Positions 22,283-32,474 of a stretch of DNA of 64,000 nucleotides are shown piece by piece. Source of the DNA: Aquarana catesbeiana (taxonomy: Eukaryota > Chordata > Amphibia > Anura > Ranidae); the NCBI RefSeq assembly GCF_042186555.1, contig NC_133328.1, positions 342,032,035 to 342,096,034 on the forward strand, in the 5' to 3' direction. How positions within the stretch are numbered: position 1 is the stretch's first letter; every line of letters starts with the position of its first letter. Under the pieces are notes generated by a model. The model was not told where the DNA came from. It ran no database searches and saw only the letters and a list, made by a program, of their open reading frames with translations. A program made the position numbers and the translations under genes.

Positions 22283-22288
22283 TTTATT
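22283..22288 (-). promoter_or_regulatory. Poly(A) signal of the MADF transcript, copy B
   Basis: On the minus strand TTAATAAAGG, as in copy A at 2741-2750. Confidence 0.5.
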
Positions 22289-22394
22289 AAGGGATCCGAA
22301 CCAAACAAAGAGGGAGGCAAGGCTGGAGAAACATCCGAAATTGGTAAAGCCTTTGGCCCCCAGGGCACACATGAATTATTTCCTGCCAAATTTC

Positions 22395-22760
22395 GTGGCC
22401 TCAGGAGTCCATATCTAATGGAGTGCAGTCTGGTCCAGAAGTCCAAGAGAATCCTGAACAGCAGCAGAAGACATACATGTCCCTAGGCCAGGGGTCTTCA
22501 AACTATGGCCCTCCAGTTGTTCAGGAACTACAATTCCCATCATGCCTACTCAAGTCTGTGAATGTCAGAGTTTTACAATACCTTGTGGGACGTGTAGTTC
22601 TGCAACAGCTGGAAGGCCATAGTTTGAGGATCCCTGCCCTAGGCTGTGGTCATACAAGAGCCTGCATCTTTTGTCAGACCAGACTGAACCCAGGGCCATC
22701 ACTCTCTTGTCTTCCTTCCACGCTTCCTTCCACGCTGTGTCTGTGGTGGTGGAGTTGTGG
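22395..22760 (+). repeat. Inverted copy of the MADF exon downstream of the MADF gene, copy B
   Basis: Plus-strand text TCGTGGCCTCAGGAGTCCATA, GACATACATGTCCCTAGGC and TCTTCCTTCCACGCTTCCTTC follows the sense exon, which is on the minus strand at 23550-23770. It is interrupted by a 148-bp hAT MITE at 22489-22636. It extends further than the visible copy in element A and lies between the MADF stop (22792) and its poly(A) signal. Confidence 0.75.
22489..22636. mobile_element. Short palindromic hAT MITE, 148 bp
   Basis: The duplication CCCTAGGC lies at 22481-22488 and 22637-22644. Ends CAGGGGTCTTCAAACTATGG and, reversed, CAGGGATCCTCAAACTATGG; the rest folds on itself. Same family as 44309-44460. 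It interrupts the inverted MADF exon copy. Confidence 0.9.
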
Positions 22761-22791
22761 CAGGAGGAGGAGGAGGATGGTCAAACTCACA

Positions 22792-23866
22792 CTATTGGGT
22801 ATTGGGTGTGATTTCGCCCCTCACCCCCTTAGTTAAGGCTTTATAAAGAAGGTTCTCACACATGAGGCGTTGGCCTTCCTGCATGCCCTGCAGTTTGGTG
22901 GCAGCCATGGAGGCAAAGGCCTCTTCTGGAGTGGGGAAGGCTCTGAGGGACGCAGAAGCCTGCTGAATCAGCCTGAGCGCTGAATCTTGGACATTACTCC
23001 CCTTCCTGGGTCTTTTGTTTGGAAGGAGGAGGGGAAGGACCTGTGATTCTGTCAGGCTCCTACTGGGCCTGGCCTTCTCCTGGCTGCCACTTAGCCCCAC
23101 CTCCTCCTGGCTGCCACTAACCCCCGCCTCCTCCTGGCTGCCACATTCCACAGCCTCCTCCTGTGTGCCACATTCCACAGACTCCTCCTGGCTGAGGTCT
23201 TCCTGTGTATGAAAAAGGGACATCGTTTTAGTTTTTTCTTCATCAATCACACACAATTTTCATCTCATGACTGTTGCAAATTGAATGTTAACAAATATAA
23301 CAGACTATCATTCTGAGGCCAGCATTTTTCATTCTTGTCCCAATTATTTTTGCCCACTACTGTATATTGATATGTAAAACACTTTATTAAATCAGCAATT
23401 AGTGATCAATAATAACATCTAGTAAACATCATTTATTTCTTGACCAGAAATCTGTAGAAGAATGCTATACCTGACTCCAGCTGGGCTCCTCCACTTCTTC
23501 CTGGCTGGAAATCCCAGGTTGGACATCGGAAGCCTCAGCTGGGGTGGAAGATAGGGTGGAAGGAAGAGTGGAAGGAAGGGTTGAGAGGGATTCCCTGACA
23601 TCAGTCTGGTCTGACAGAAATTGCAGTCTCTCATAGTACCACAGCCTGGGGACATAAACGTCATCTGTTGCAGCTCCGGATCTCTGGGAATCCTGGACCT
23701 TCTTGCGCTCCCTAAGATAAGTGCTCCTCAGGCCACCAATTTTGGCTTTTAAATAGGGGATGGTTGCCATGGGGACCACCGGCTTCACCAACTCCAGCAG
23801 TTTCTCCAGCACCCTGTACTTGTCTATGAACAGGGGGAGGAAGTTGTGGTCATTGAAGCCATCCAT
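22792..23866 (-). CDS. MADF-domain protein of Harbinger copy B, two coding exons, about 268 aa
   Basis: Exons 23866-23471 and 23202-22792, both phase 0. Acceptor TTGCAG precedes ATAAAATGG, donor CAG|GTATAG, acceptor ACACAG|GAAGAC. Exon 1 keeps the C-terminal half of the MADF fold (IGGLRSTYLRERKK, YVPRLWYYERLQFL), but the helix with LWEIKHPHYKN seen in copy A is missing through an in-frame deletion, so DNA binding is doubtful. Exon 2 begins with four to five repeats of a CGSQEEA/SGSQEEV type, has a basic NKRPRKG stretch, and ends in an amphipathic EEAFASMAATKLQGMQEGQRL segment, a position where MADF proteins often carry a dimerising tail. It shares a divergent promoter with the SANT gene. A role in end recognition or regulation is inference. 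Confidence 0.7.
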
Positions 23867-23977
23867 TTTATCTGCAAGACACAACACAAGATAAACCCTA
23901 AAGTCGGGCTAAAGTCTCCTAATCTTCTCCCAATGTAGGCCTCAATCTAGAATCAGTATAGGCCCAAGTTTAAATGT

Positions 23978-24161
23978 TACCTTCGTTATCACGATCAGCG
24001 CTTCTGATACTCCTCTCCTTCCTCCGCTCACAGATTATACGTAAGACGCACGCGTGTTACGCTTTATATACACTGCGCATGAGTAAAACTCCGCCCGCCC
24101 CTGACATTCTTTCTAGTCTATTCCCCGCCCCTTTTCCTTCGGTGCAGTGGGGGAAGAGCAC
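23978..24161. promoter_or_regulatory. Divergent promoter between MADF (minus) and SANT (plus), copy B
   Basis: On the minus strand GCGCAGTGTATATAAAGCG holds a TATA box (near 24061-24068), and further on lie GC boxes (GGGGCGGGCGG, AAGGGGCGGGG) up to the SANT ATG at 24162. A non-coding MADF exon ends AACGAAG|GTAAC near 23983. Compared with copy A the TATA is TATATAAA instead of TATAAAG, and the NRF1-like motif is changed (GCGCATGAG). Confidence 0.55.
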
Positions 24162-27100
24162 ATGGCGGAGACACAGCAGGTGCATGCTAATTACGGCAAC
24201 GAGGAGGAGGAGGAGGAAAACCCGGAGCTAGAAACGTCCCGATCCCAGAGGAGACGATTTAAGGCCTCAAATATGTCCTTTGGGGAGATGTTGGAGATGG
24301 TCGACATCCTGAAGAGGGCTGACTATGAAGGTAAGTATGGACCTTACCCCAACCACAATGTCAGAAAGGCCAAGATCATGGCAAAAGTTGTCAAGAGTAG
24401 GGATGAGCTTCGAGTTTTAGTCGAACTCATGTTCGACTCGAACATCGGCTGTTTGCCAGTTCGCCGAACAGCGAACAATTTGGGGTGTTCGCGGCAAATT
24501 TGAATGCCGCGGAACACCCTTTAAAAGTCTATGGGAGAAATCAAAAGTGCTAATTTTAAAGGCTTATATTCATAGTATTGTCATAAAAAGTGTTTGGGGA
24601 TCTGGGTCCTGCTCCAGGGGACATGGATCAATGCAAAAAAAGTTTTAAAAACTGCAGTTTTTTCGGGAGCAGTGATTTTAATAATGCTTAAAGTGAAACA
24701 ATAAAAGTGTAATATCCCTTTAAATTTCGTACCTGGGGGGTGTCTATAGTATGCCTGTAAAGGGGCGCATGTTTTCCGTGTTTAGAACAGTCTGACAGCA
24801 AAATGACATTTCAAAGGAAAAAAGTCATTTAAAACTACTCGCAGCTATTAATGAATTGTCGGTCCGACAATACACATAAAAGTTCATTGATAAAAACGGC
24901 ATGGGAATTCTCCACAGGGGAACCCCGAACCAAAATGTAAAAAAAAAAAATGACGTGAGGGGTCCCTATAAATTCCATACTAGGCCCTTCAGGTCTGGTA
25001 TGGATATTAAGGGTAACCCCTGCCAAAATTTTTTTTAAAAATGGCGTGGGGTCCCCCTCAAAATCTATACCAGACCCTTCAGGTCTGGTATGGATTTTAA
25101 GGGGAACCCCGCACCAAAATTAAAAAAAAACTGCGTGGGGTCCCCCCAAAAATTCATACCAGACCCTTATCCGAGCATGCAACCTGGCAGGCCGCAGGAA
25201 AAGAGGGGGGGACAAGAGAACGCCCCCCCTCCTGAACCGTACCAGGCCACATGCCCTCAACATTGGGAGGGTGCTTTGGGGTAGCCCCCCAAAACACCTT
25301 GTCCCCATGTTGATGGGGACAAGGACCTCATCCCCACAACCCTTAGCCGGTGGTTGTGGGGGTCTGTGGGCGGGGGGCTTATCGGAACCTGGAAGCCCCC
25401 TTTAACAAGGGGACCCCCAGATCCTGGCCCCCCCTGTGTGAAATGGTAAGGGGGTATTTTACCCCTACCATTTAACTAAAAAAGTGTCAAAAATTTTAAA
25501 AAAGACAAGAGACAGTTTTTGACAATTCCTTTATTTAAATGCTTCTTCTTTCTTCTATCTTCTTTCTTCTTTCTTCTATCTTCTATCCTCCTTCGGTTTC
25601 TTCCGCCATCTTCTTCTTCTTCTGGTTCTTCTGGTTCTACCTCCAGTGTTCTCGTCCGGCATCTTCCTCTGCGGCGTCGGCATCTTCTTCCCTTCTTCTC
25701 CTCGGGCCGCTCCGCATCCATGATGGCATGGAGGGAGGCTCCCGCAGTGTGACGCTTCTCTCTTCATCTTTTTCTCTTCATCTTTTTCTCTTCATCTTCT
25801 TCTCTTCATCTTTTTCTCTTCATCTTCTTCTCCTCTTCATCTTCTTGTCTTCATCTTCTTTTCGGGCCGCTCCGCATCCAAGATGGCATGGAGGGAGGCT
25901 CCCACTATGTGACGCTTCCCCCCGCAGAGGAAGATGCCGGACGAGAACATCGGAGGAAGAACCAGAAGAACCAGAAGAAGAAGAAGATGGAGGAAGAAAC
26001 CGAAGGAAGATAGAAGAAAAAAGAAAGAAGATAAAAGAAAGAAGAAGCATTTAAATAAAGGAATTGTCAGAAACTCTCTTGTCATTTTTAACATTTTTGA
26101 CACTTTTTTAGTGAAATGGTAGGGGTACACCATTTTACACAGGCAGGAGGGCCGGGATCTGGGGGTCCCCTTGTTAAAGGGGGCTTCCAGATTCCGATAA
26201 GCCCCCCGCCTGCAGACCCCCACAACCACCGGCCAAGGGTTGTGGGGATGAGGCCCTTGTCCTCATCAACATGGGGACAAGGTGTTTTGGGGGGCTACCC
26301 CAAAGCACCCTCCCAATGTTGAGGGCATATGGCCTGGTACGGATCAGGAGGGGGGCACTCTCTCATCCCCCCCTCTTTTCCTGTGGCCTGCCAGGTTGCA
26401 TGCTTGGATAAGGGTCTGGTATGGATTTTTAGGGGGACCCCACGCCATTTTTTTTTATAATTTTGGCCGGGGTTCCCCTTAATATCTATACCAGACCTGA
26501 AGGGCCTGGTATGGAATTTAGGGGGACCCCCACGTCATTTTTTTTTTTAATTTTGGTTCGGGGTTCCCCTGTGGGGAATTCCCATGCCGTTTTTATCAAT
26601 TACCTTTCATGTGTATTGTCGGACCGGCAATTCATTAATAGCCGCAAATAGTTTCAAATGACTTTTTTTCCTTTGAAATGTAATTTTGCTGTCAGACTGT
26701 TCTAAAAACGGGAAACATGCGCCCCTTTACAGGCATACTATAGACACCCCCCAGGTATGAAATTTAAAGGGATATTACACTTTTATTGTTTCACTTTAAG
26801 CATTATTAAAATCACTGCTCCCGAAAAAACGTCCGTTTTTAAAACTTTTTTTTGCATTGATCCATGTCCCCTGGGGCAGGACCCAGGTCCCCAAACACTT
26901 TTTATGACAATAACTTGCATATAAGCCTTTAAAATTAGCACTTTGATTATTCATGTTCGTGCCCCATAGACTTTATCGGTGTTCGCGTGTTTGAACAAAT
27001 TTTTTGCCTGTTCACAAGTTCTGGTGCGAACCGAACAGGGGGGTGTTCGGCTCATCCCTAGTCAAGAGTCTGCAGAATAATTTTGGTGTACGACGATCCA

Positions 27101-28134
27101 AGGATCAACTGAGGAAGCGGTGGTCGGACCTCAAATTAAGGGAGCACGAGCAGTACAGAAGGATCAGGAGAGTGCTGCAAAAAAGTAAGTAGTTGTCCTG
27201 TGTTCCTATTCTTGATTTTTCTAACGTTCGTGCTGCTCCATGTGCTTTTCTTTATTGTTGTACAGTTTAAAATGGCAACTTTCATGGGCACATTATTCGT
27301 TCGTATGAAACATTGTTCGTTCGGCATAGAAAACACCATGTTTTGGACATATGCATTTTGAATACATTTTTGCTAGCCTAGTTCTCTACAAATAATCTTG
27401 GTGTCTAGATGGGTTTGTAACTAGAATGAACTGCAAACTAGATTATGTGTAAGGAGAGGACACTCAGCAGCTGTTTACACATCTGGACACTGGAGCACTA
27501 GTGTGGGACACCAGAACACCCATTTTATTAGGGGGCCCCACACAGGTGCTCCTGTGAATACTATAGGGGTGTCTCCATCTGTGAAGCTTGTACAAAACAA
27601 GTAAGTATTCAAGCTTGACAAAGGAAAAAAATAATTCTTCATCTTGGAACTCTGCCAAAACAGACAATTGTACACCACTTCCAAGCAATGTTTCATATTC
27701 ATATTTCTGCTATCAAATATCTGTGTGCTAAGTATACTTTTTTTTTACATGGGGGAGAAAAGACTCGGAGGACACCACTTATCAGAAGAGACAACAGACC
27801 CCCCACCTCAGGAAGAAGGAGAAATCCCCCGAAGCCAACAGGAGGAGGAGGAAGGAGACGTAATCGAAATAGTCACTACAACAGGTGAGTGTCTGCGACC
27901 ACAGGCTCAGGTAAGAGATGTATGCCGGCATATTTATAATACATGGTGTGTTTTGTTTCTGTATTTTTAGGTGATCGTGATGTTGTGGATGAAGGACATT
28001 TCACCAGTGAGAGTGCCCAGATCCTGATCGGGGAGATCATGGGGTGTAATAGGGACTTGGAAAACATCCAGAAAAACATCAATGATGTTCAAAACAAAAT
28101 GAAGAACATCATTGATGTTTTAGGGAGAGTTTAA
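24162..28134 (+). pseudogene. SANT/Myb-like protein of Harbinger copy B, interrupted by a foldback hAT
   Basis: Exon 1 is 24162-24397 plus 27069-27184, split by the hAT at 24398-27060 with one GTCAAGAG counted once; exon 2 is 27753-27884; exon 3 is 27971-28134. Lengths sum to 648 nt, giving 215 aa plus stop with matching phases. The ATG lies in CACATGGCGG. Residues 1-35 are acidic; about 36-117 form the trihelix/Myb-like domain (SFGEMLEMVDIL, YGPYPNHN, RRSKDQLRKRWSDLK); exon 2 is Pro/Glu-rich; exon 3 ends in a coiled coil (NRDLENIQKNINDVQNKMKN). Besides the insertion, the acceptor before exon 2 reads ACATGG where copy A has ACATAG, so normal splicing is lost. It converges on the transposase gene. 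Confidence 0.8.
24398..27060. mobile_element. Foldback hAT-like element, 2.66 kb, inside a coding exon
   Basis: The 8-bp GTCAAGAG is duplicated (24390-24397 and 27061-27068) around TAGGGATGAGC and GCTCATCCCTA. Arms of about 1.1-1.3 kb (24398-25680 and 25920-27060) are reverse complements; a 240-bp centre remains between. The left arm has three copies of a roughly 105-bp block around AGACCCTTCAGGTCTGGTATGG (24930-25175), the right arm about two. The centre has (CTT)n/(GAA)n tracts and a duplicated CCGCTCCGCATCCA segment. No transposase is encoded, so mobilisation would be in trans. Frames of 60-171 aa in the purine-rich centre are low-complexity artefacts. Confidence 0.88.
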
Positions 28135-28211
28135 AATACCTACAAATCCCTGACTTTTTTTTTTGTTTTTTGAATTGAAAATTTTTTTGCACCTTTTTTG
28201 ACATATTCCCT

Positions 28212-28431
28212 AAAAGCCAAATTTTGAAGATGCACACAGTGTGTCAACATGTGCTATCTGCCATCACGGGAGATCAATGGATGCGTTTTGTGGGTGCAAC
28301 CCCTTTCTCAATAATAAAGGAGCTGAGAGGAAGGGGTTGCACCCACAAAACACGTCCATTGATCCCCCATGATGGCAGCTAGCACATGTTGACATTCTGC
28401 AATTTGTGTGCATTTTCAAAATTTGGCTTTT
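28212..28431. repeat. Long hairpin between convergent SANT and transposase genes
   Basis: Arms of about 100 bp (28212-28309 and 28325-28431) pair with few mismatches: AAAGCCAAATTTTGAAGATG with CATTTTCAAAATTTGGCTTT, and TTTTGTGGGTGCAACCCC with GGGGTTGCACCCACAAAA. The loop includes AATAAA at 28313-28318, 180 bp after the SANT stop. It could be an embedded MITE or a built-in 3' processing structure. Confidence 0.75.
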
Positions 28432-28780
28432 CCAGGGGTGACTTTACCCCATCTGAACGCAATATCAAACACAGTTTATAAATACTCATGTCTGATATTG
28501 CCTTCAATTTCTACAAAAGTTGAACTTTGTAAGTTCCAGATTTGTGTATTTCTTGTTGGTTTTAAGCATGCCTGTTTTACCTTAAATGGACATTTTGACT
28601 TTTATTAATGTGACCCAAAAAATTGTTATACAACAAACATGTTGGTTTGTTTTAAAAACCTTTTATAAATGCACATGTGGTTGTGCTTGTATTAAAAAGA
28701 TTGATAATCCAGAATGTGTGGATTCTTCTTTCAATGCTCCAAAACTTTTGTTGTGGTAAAATTGGTGTTTTCTGTGACAA

Positions 28781-28880
28781 TGGGGGTTATTTCCTAAGGG
28801 CAAATCCACTTTGCACTACAAGTGCAGTCTCAAGTGCACTTGTAGTGCAAAGTGTATTTGCCTTTAGTAAATAACACCCA
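28781..28880. mobile_element. Short palindromic MITE-like element, 100 bp
   Basis: TGGGGGTTATTTCCTAAGGG pairs with CCTTTAGTAAATAACACCCA, and CACTTTGCACTACAAGTGCA pairs with TGCACTTGTAGTGCAAAGTG; almost the whole unit is self-complementary. Confidence 0.65.
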
Positions 28881-29004
28881 ACAGTGCTTTCTAATGTTAC
28901 ACAATCACGCCATTTTCAGGACTACACACATTTCAGTCAGGGTCAGCTAAAAGAAACACAAGCAGTAATAAATGTCAGCAAATATTTTAGTAGGTAAGTA
29001 ATTT

Positions 29005-29010
29005 TTTATT
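29005..29010 (-). promoter_or_regulatory. Candidate poly(A) signal of the Harbinger transposase gene
   Basis: AATAAA on the minus strand, about 145 bp after the transposase stop. Confidence 0.4.
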
Positions 29011-29154
29011 TAAAAAAAGGCTCAGACATTGTCTGTCATATTGATGGCCCCCCTACCCGCAAAATGTATTCAAGGTATCTTAGACGGACCTCGCAGGCAC
29101 TCAGGGGGGGCAAGCCAGGACGGCCAGCCTTAAGCGCCATCAGGTTTGGTTAAT

Positions 29155-31157
29155 TTACATGAATTCCTGCCTCAGGCCCCACTGAGGCAGCAAGTTGGCA
29201 GAATTTTGCCTTAAAAAGTTGTGGAGAACACAACACGCCAGGATGATATGATTCAGTTTATACTCCGCGATGTGTATGGGTGTAAGAAATAGGCGGAACC
29301 GGCAGGCCATGATTCCAAACGTGTTCTCAACCACTCTTCTGGCTCTGGCCAGCTGGAAATTAAAAACCCTCTGGTCCGGGGTGAGGGTCATCATTGGGAA
29401 TGGCTGCATAAGATGGTCCCCCAGCGCAAATGCTTCATGCGCAACGAAGACGAATGGGAGTCCTTCCACATTGTCTTCTGGAGGTGACAAGTCCAAGCTG
29501 CCATTCTGGAGACGCCTGTAGAACTCCGTCTGGGCGATGACTCCACCATCGGACATCCGGCCATTCTTCCCCACGTCCACATACAGGAACTCATAAGTAG
29601 CCGACACCACCGCCAACATCACAATACTATTGAACCCCTTATAATTATAATAGTATGAACCTGAGTTAGGTGGTGGGACTATGTGGACGTGTTTCCTATC
29701 AATTGCCCTTCTGCAGTTAGGAAAGTCCCACCGCTGGGCAAAGTGGGAGGCCACAGTCTGCCATTCCTGTGGGTTGGAAGGAAACTGTGGAGTAAAACCA
29801 GAAAAATAAATTAATCATTTTGCACATAAACATGGAAAGCAGATTAGACACGAACATTCTTGGCCAACATCAGTATAACATTTATTTTAGGGAGTATTTA
29901 AAGACAAAGGTATAAGGTCCACCTTTCAGATCCCCCCCCCCCACATGGGCCATTTTATACATTTTATGGGGGGGGATGTTTTGGACAGGTGACCCTCTCC
30001 ACTTCATTGAGAGAAGAATGCATAAAAAATGTGTATTACTTTGGCCAGCCCCTCCTTACTTTACACTATTGGCAGCCCACTGGACAGGTAAGAAGTGTCA
30101 TAATACAAAGATATAAATAGACACTGTACACATTTGAGCACATTTTTACATTCTGAAATTACCTTTCAAGATAAAAATAGGATACAAAAACTTGAAACAG
30201 TACCATTTGAAAGTATTCAGGCAGGCCCTTGCACTACATGCTTTGGGGAATTCATCCAGAAGTCTGACCACAAAAGAGGTGGGTATAGTGTGTATGGGTT
30301 TGGCAAAGTCAGCAGATAGAGGATTGGTATCAGCTGAGATAGCAGTTGGGGGGAGGGAGGGTTCAAAAAGATTTTGGGAGATCAAATTTAAAGCACACAT
30401 CACAAATTGACACATTTTGGGGTAGTGTTTAGGGTAAAGCACTGCTATGGATCTGACAAAATACATTGTTAAGTGACTACATGAGGTGAATATAGGCCCA
30501 GGACAGCATGCTGGGGAGGTAAGTGAAGGAAAATATGTATGAAGGACAAAAAAAATTACATAAAAATCCAGCATGCATGAGGACAAAGGGGACATTCACA
30601 GCATATTACAATCATGGTAATTAGGGATTGAGGAAAGAAATACACTATATTAACAAACATTCTATACAATAAAATGTGATGTTTAAGGATAAAATTCTTA
30701 CCTTAATATACTCCTTCTGCAGGACCTGGATGATGGCAGAACAGGTCTCCGGGATTATGATCCCCAGAGCCTGGGGGTAGATGCCTGTCGAGAACTTGAG
30801 GTCCTGCAGGCTTCTCCCTGTCGCCAAGTACCGCAGGGTGGCGACGAACCTCTGCTCCGGAGTGATGACTTGCCTCATGCAGGTATCCTGCCTGCTAATA
30901 TAACGGGTCAGCAAAGCCAATAAATGGTGAAATACGGGGTCCGTCATCCGGAGAAAGTTCCTGAAATCGTCAGGATTATTCTCACGGATCTCACGGAGCA
31001 AAGGCATGTGACAGAACTGGTCACACTGGAGCAACCAATTCTTGGTCCATGAACTCCTCCCCACCCTGTTCATGGACTGGACTTGTGTCAAGGTAAGGAC
31101 CCCAACACCAAGCCCCCAGACAGCACGAACTCTACAAGGAGTACGTATACGCAACAT
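29155..31157 (-). CDS. PIF/Harbinger DDE transposase (HARBI1-type), two exons, about 361 aa
   Basis: Exon 1 is 31157-30702 (ATG at 31157; open frame upstream has only non-ATG starts), exon 2 is 29784-29155. Donor AAG|GTAAG and acceptor CTCCACAG| keep phase 0 across EYIK/FPSN. The N-terminal part holds a helical region (FRNFLRMTDPVFHHLLALL, PEQRFVATLRYLATG). Catalytic candidates are Asp in CRRAIDRKHV, Asp in YVDVGKNGRMSDGGV and Glu in RRVVENTFGIMACRFR, spaced as in DDE_4 nucleases; the usual AIDGKHV glycine is Arg here. Length is close to vertebrate HARBI1. The enzyme would cut at TWA sites together with the SANT partner. The frame is open, so it might still make protein. Confidence 0.85.
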
Positions 31158-31858
31158 GGCTAGAAAATGGTTGGCTGAACAAAGTAACAGAACGCACTGA
31201 AGAACAGTAAGGCCTGTGAAGAGTGACCTGAAAATCAGTAACGAACGAACATGAACACAATGAAAAGTCAATTGTACTCGCTGCACGCACTGAAGAACAG
31301 ATACAAACCCACAAGCACAAAACTGAAAACCACGAGTCTGAAAAAGCGTGAATCGTCTCTCACCAAACTTTTACTAACACGAGATTAGCAAAAGGAGCCC
31401 AAAGGGTGCCGCGCTTGGTTCTGAACTGCCCTTTTATAATCTCGTCGTGCGTGGTGTACGTGACCGCGTTCCTGGCGATCAGAAATTCTGACAACTTTGT
31501 GCGACAGTGTGTATGCAAAACAAGTTTGAGCCAACATCCGTCGGAAAAAATCCATGGATTTTGTTGTCGGAATGTCCGATCAATGTCCCATCGTGTGTAC
31601 GGGGCATTAGTGTTGTGAACTTGATAGTGATACTAGTGTTGCTAGTTCCTCAGAGGCTGCCCGTGTTGTGGGGTGGATTTATTATTATAGATTCTATATT
31701 ATAGGTTGATATTCTATTTAGATTCTATATACCCTATCTTGTTACCTGTCTGATCAGTGATCACTATCACCAGTCCATTTTCTGTTTGAACTATATACAT
31801 TCAACATGAACGACGAAGATTCGCAAAGCAGCGAAAAACATACAAACGTTGAATCTTT

Positions 31859-31978
31859 GGCTTATGGTGTCTGTCGAAAGTTCTAAGAAGATGTGATGGA
31901 GCAGCTAAACTATACGGCGTTGTACAGTTTAGCTGCTCCATCGAATCTTCTTTGAACATTCGACAGACACCATAAGCC
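31859..31978. repeat. 120-bp palindrome inside the hAT element
   Basis: GGCTTATGGTGTCTGTCGAA at 31859 pairs with TTCGACAGACACCATAAGCC ending at 31978; arms of about 55 bp with a few mismatches and a short loop around CGGCGTT. Confidence 0.8.
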
Positions 31979-32000
31979 TTCAATGACAGATTCGACCTAA

Positions 32001-32474
32001 AAGTGGTGTTCCACCCTAAAAAAAAAAAATGCATGAATGTGCCTAAAAAAAATAGAAAAAAACATTTGGAATTTTTTTTTAACTTACCTCTAAATGCCTG
32101 TTGCTAGGGGGTCCCTCGTAGTCTGCCTCTTTCAGTGCCTGGGCTGGTGACATCACTTCCCCTTGGCACAGGAAGGGCTCAGCTCTGCTCCCTCCCTCTT
32201 GTCAATCATCTGGGACCCATTACAGGTCCCACATGACTGAGCGGCCAATCACGGCGCACGGCGCCGCTCGCGCATGCGCAGTGGGTGCCCGGCTGTGAAG
32301 CCACAGCCCAGCGCCCATAGTTGCAATGCCGGCGCCACTGAACGGAGGGGGAGACGAGCGGGGCTTCAATCCCCCGCATCTCTGGACAGGTAAGTGTCCA
32401 ATTAAAAGTCAGCAGCTGCAGTATTTGTAGCTGCTGACTTTTATTTACTTTTTTTTTTAAATGGGAACTCCTCT
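32001..32474. mobile_element. MITE, 474 bp, TTAA-type, nested in the hAT element
   Basis: Left end AAGTGGTGTTCCACCC and right end, reversed, AGAGGAGTTCCC; TTAA follows at 32475-32478 and CTAA precedes. Same end type as 19376-19853. GC-rich interior with a CAGCAGCTGCAG...GTAGCTGCTGAC hairpin near 32410-32442. Non-coding. Confidence 0.6.

Larger units (their letters stand above)
21571..31606 (-). mobile_element. PIF/Harbinger DNA transposon, copy B, complete, 10.0 kb
   Basis: TTA (21568-21570 and 31607-31609) flanks TGCCCTGTACACACGG and, reversed, TGCCCCGTACACACGA. From left to right it holds an iteron-rich end, an inverted MADF exon copy with a small hAT MITE in it, MADF (minus), a divergent promoter, SANT/Myb-like (plus, interrupted by a foldback hAT), a palindrome, the DDE transposase (minus) and the right end. 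Copy A has the same order for the part visible. Three genes is more than the two usually described for this superfamily. Without its own inserts the element is about 7.2 kb. Confidence 0.9.

Noticed and set aside
25476..26054. Arg/Lys/Glu-rich and Leu/Phe/Ser-rich frames on both strands, up to 171 aa
   Set aside because: They come from GAA/CTT tracts at the centre of the foldback hAT.
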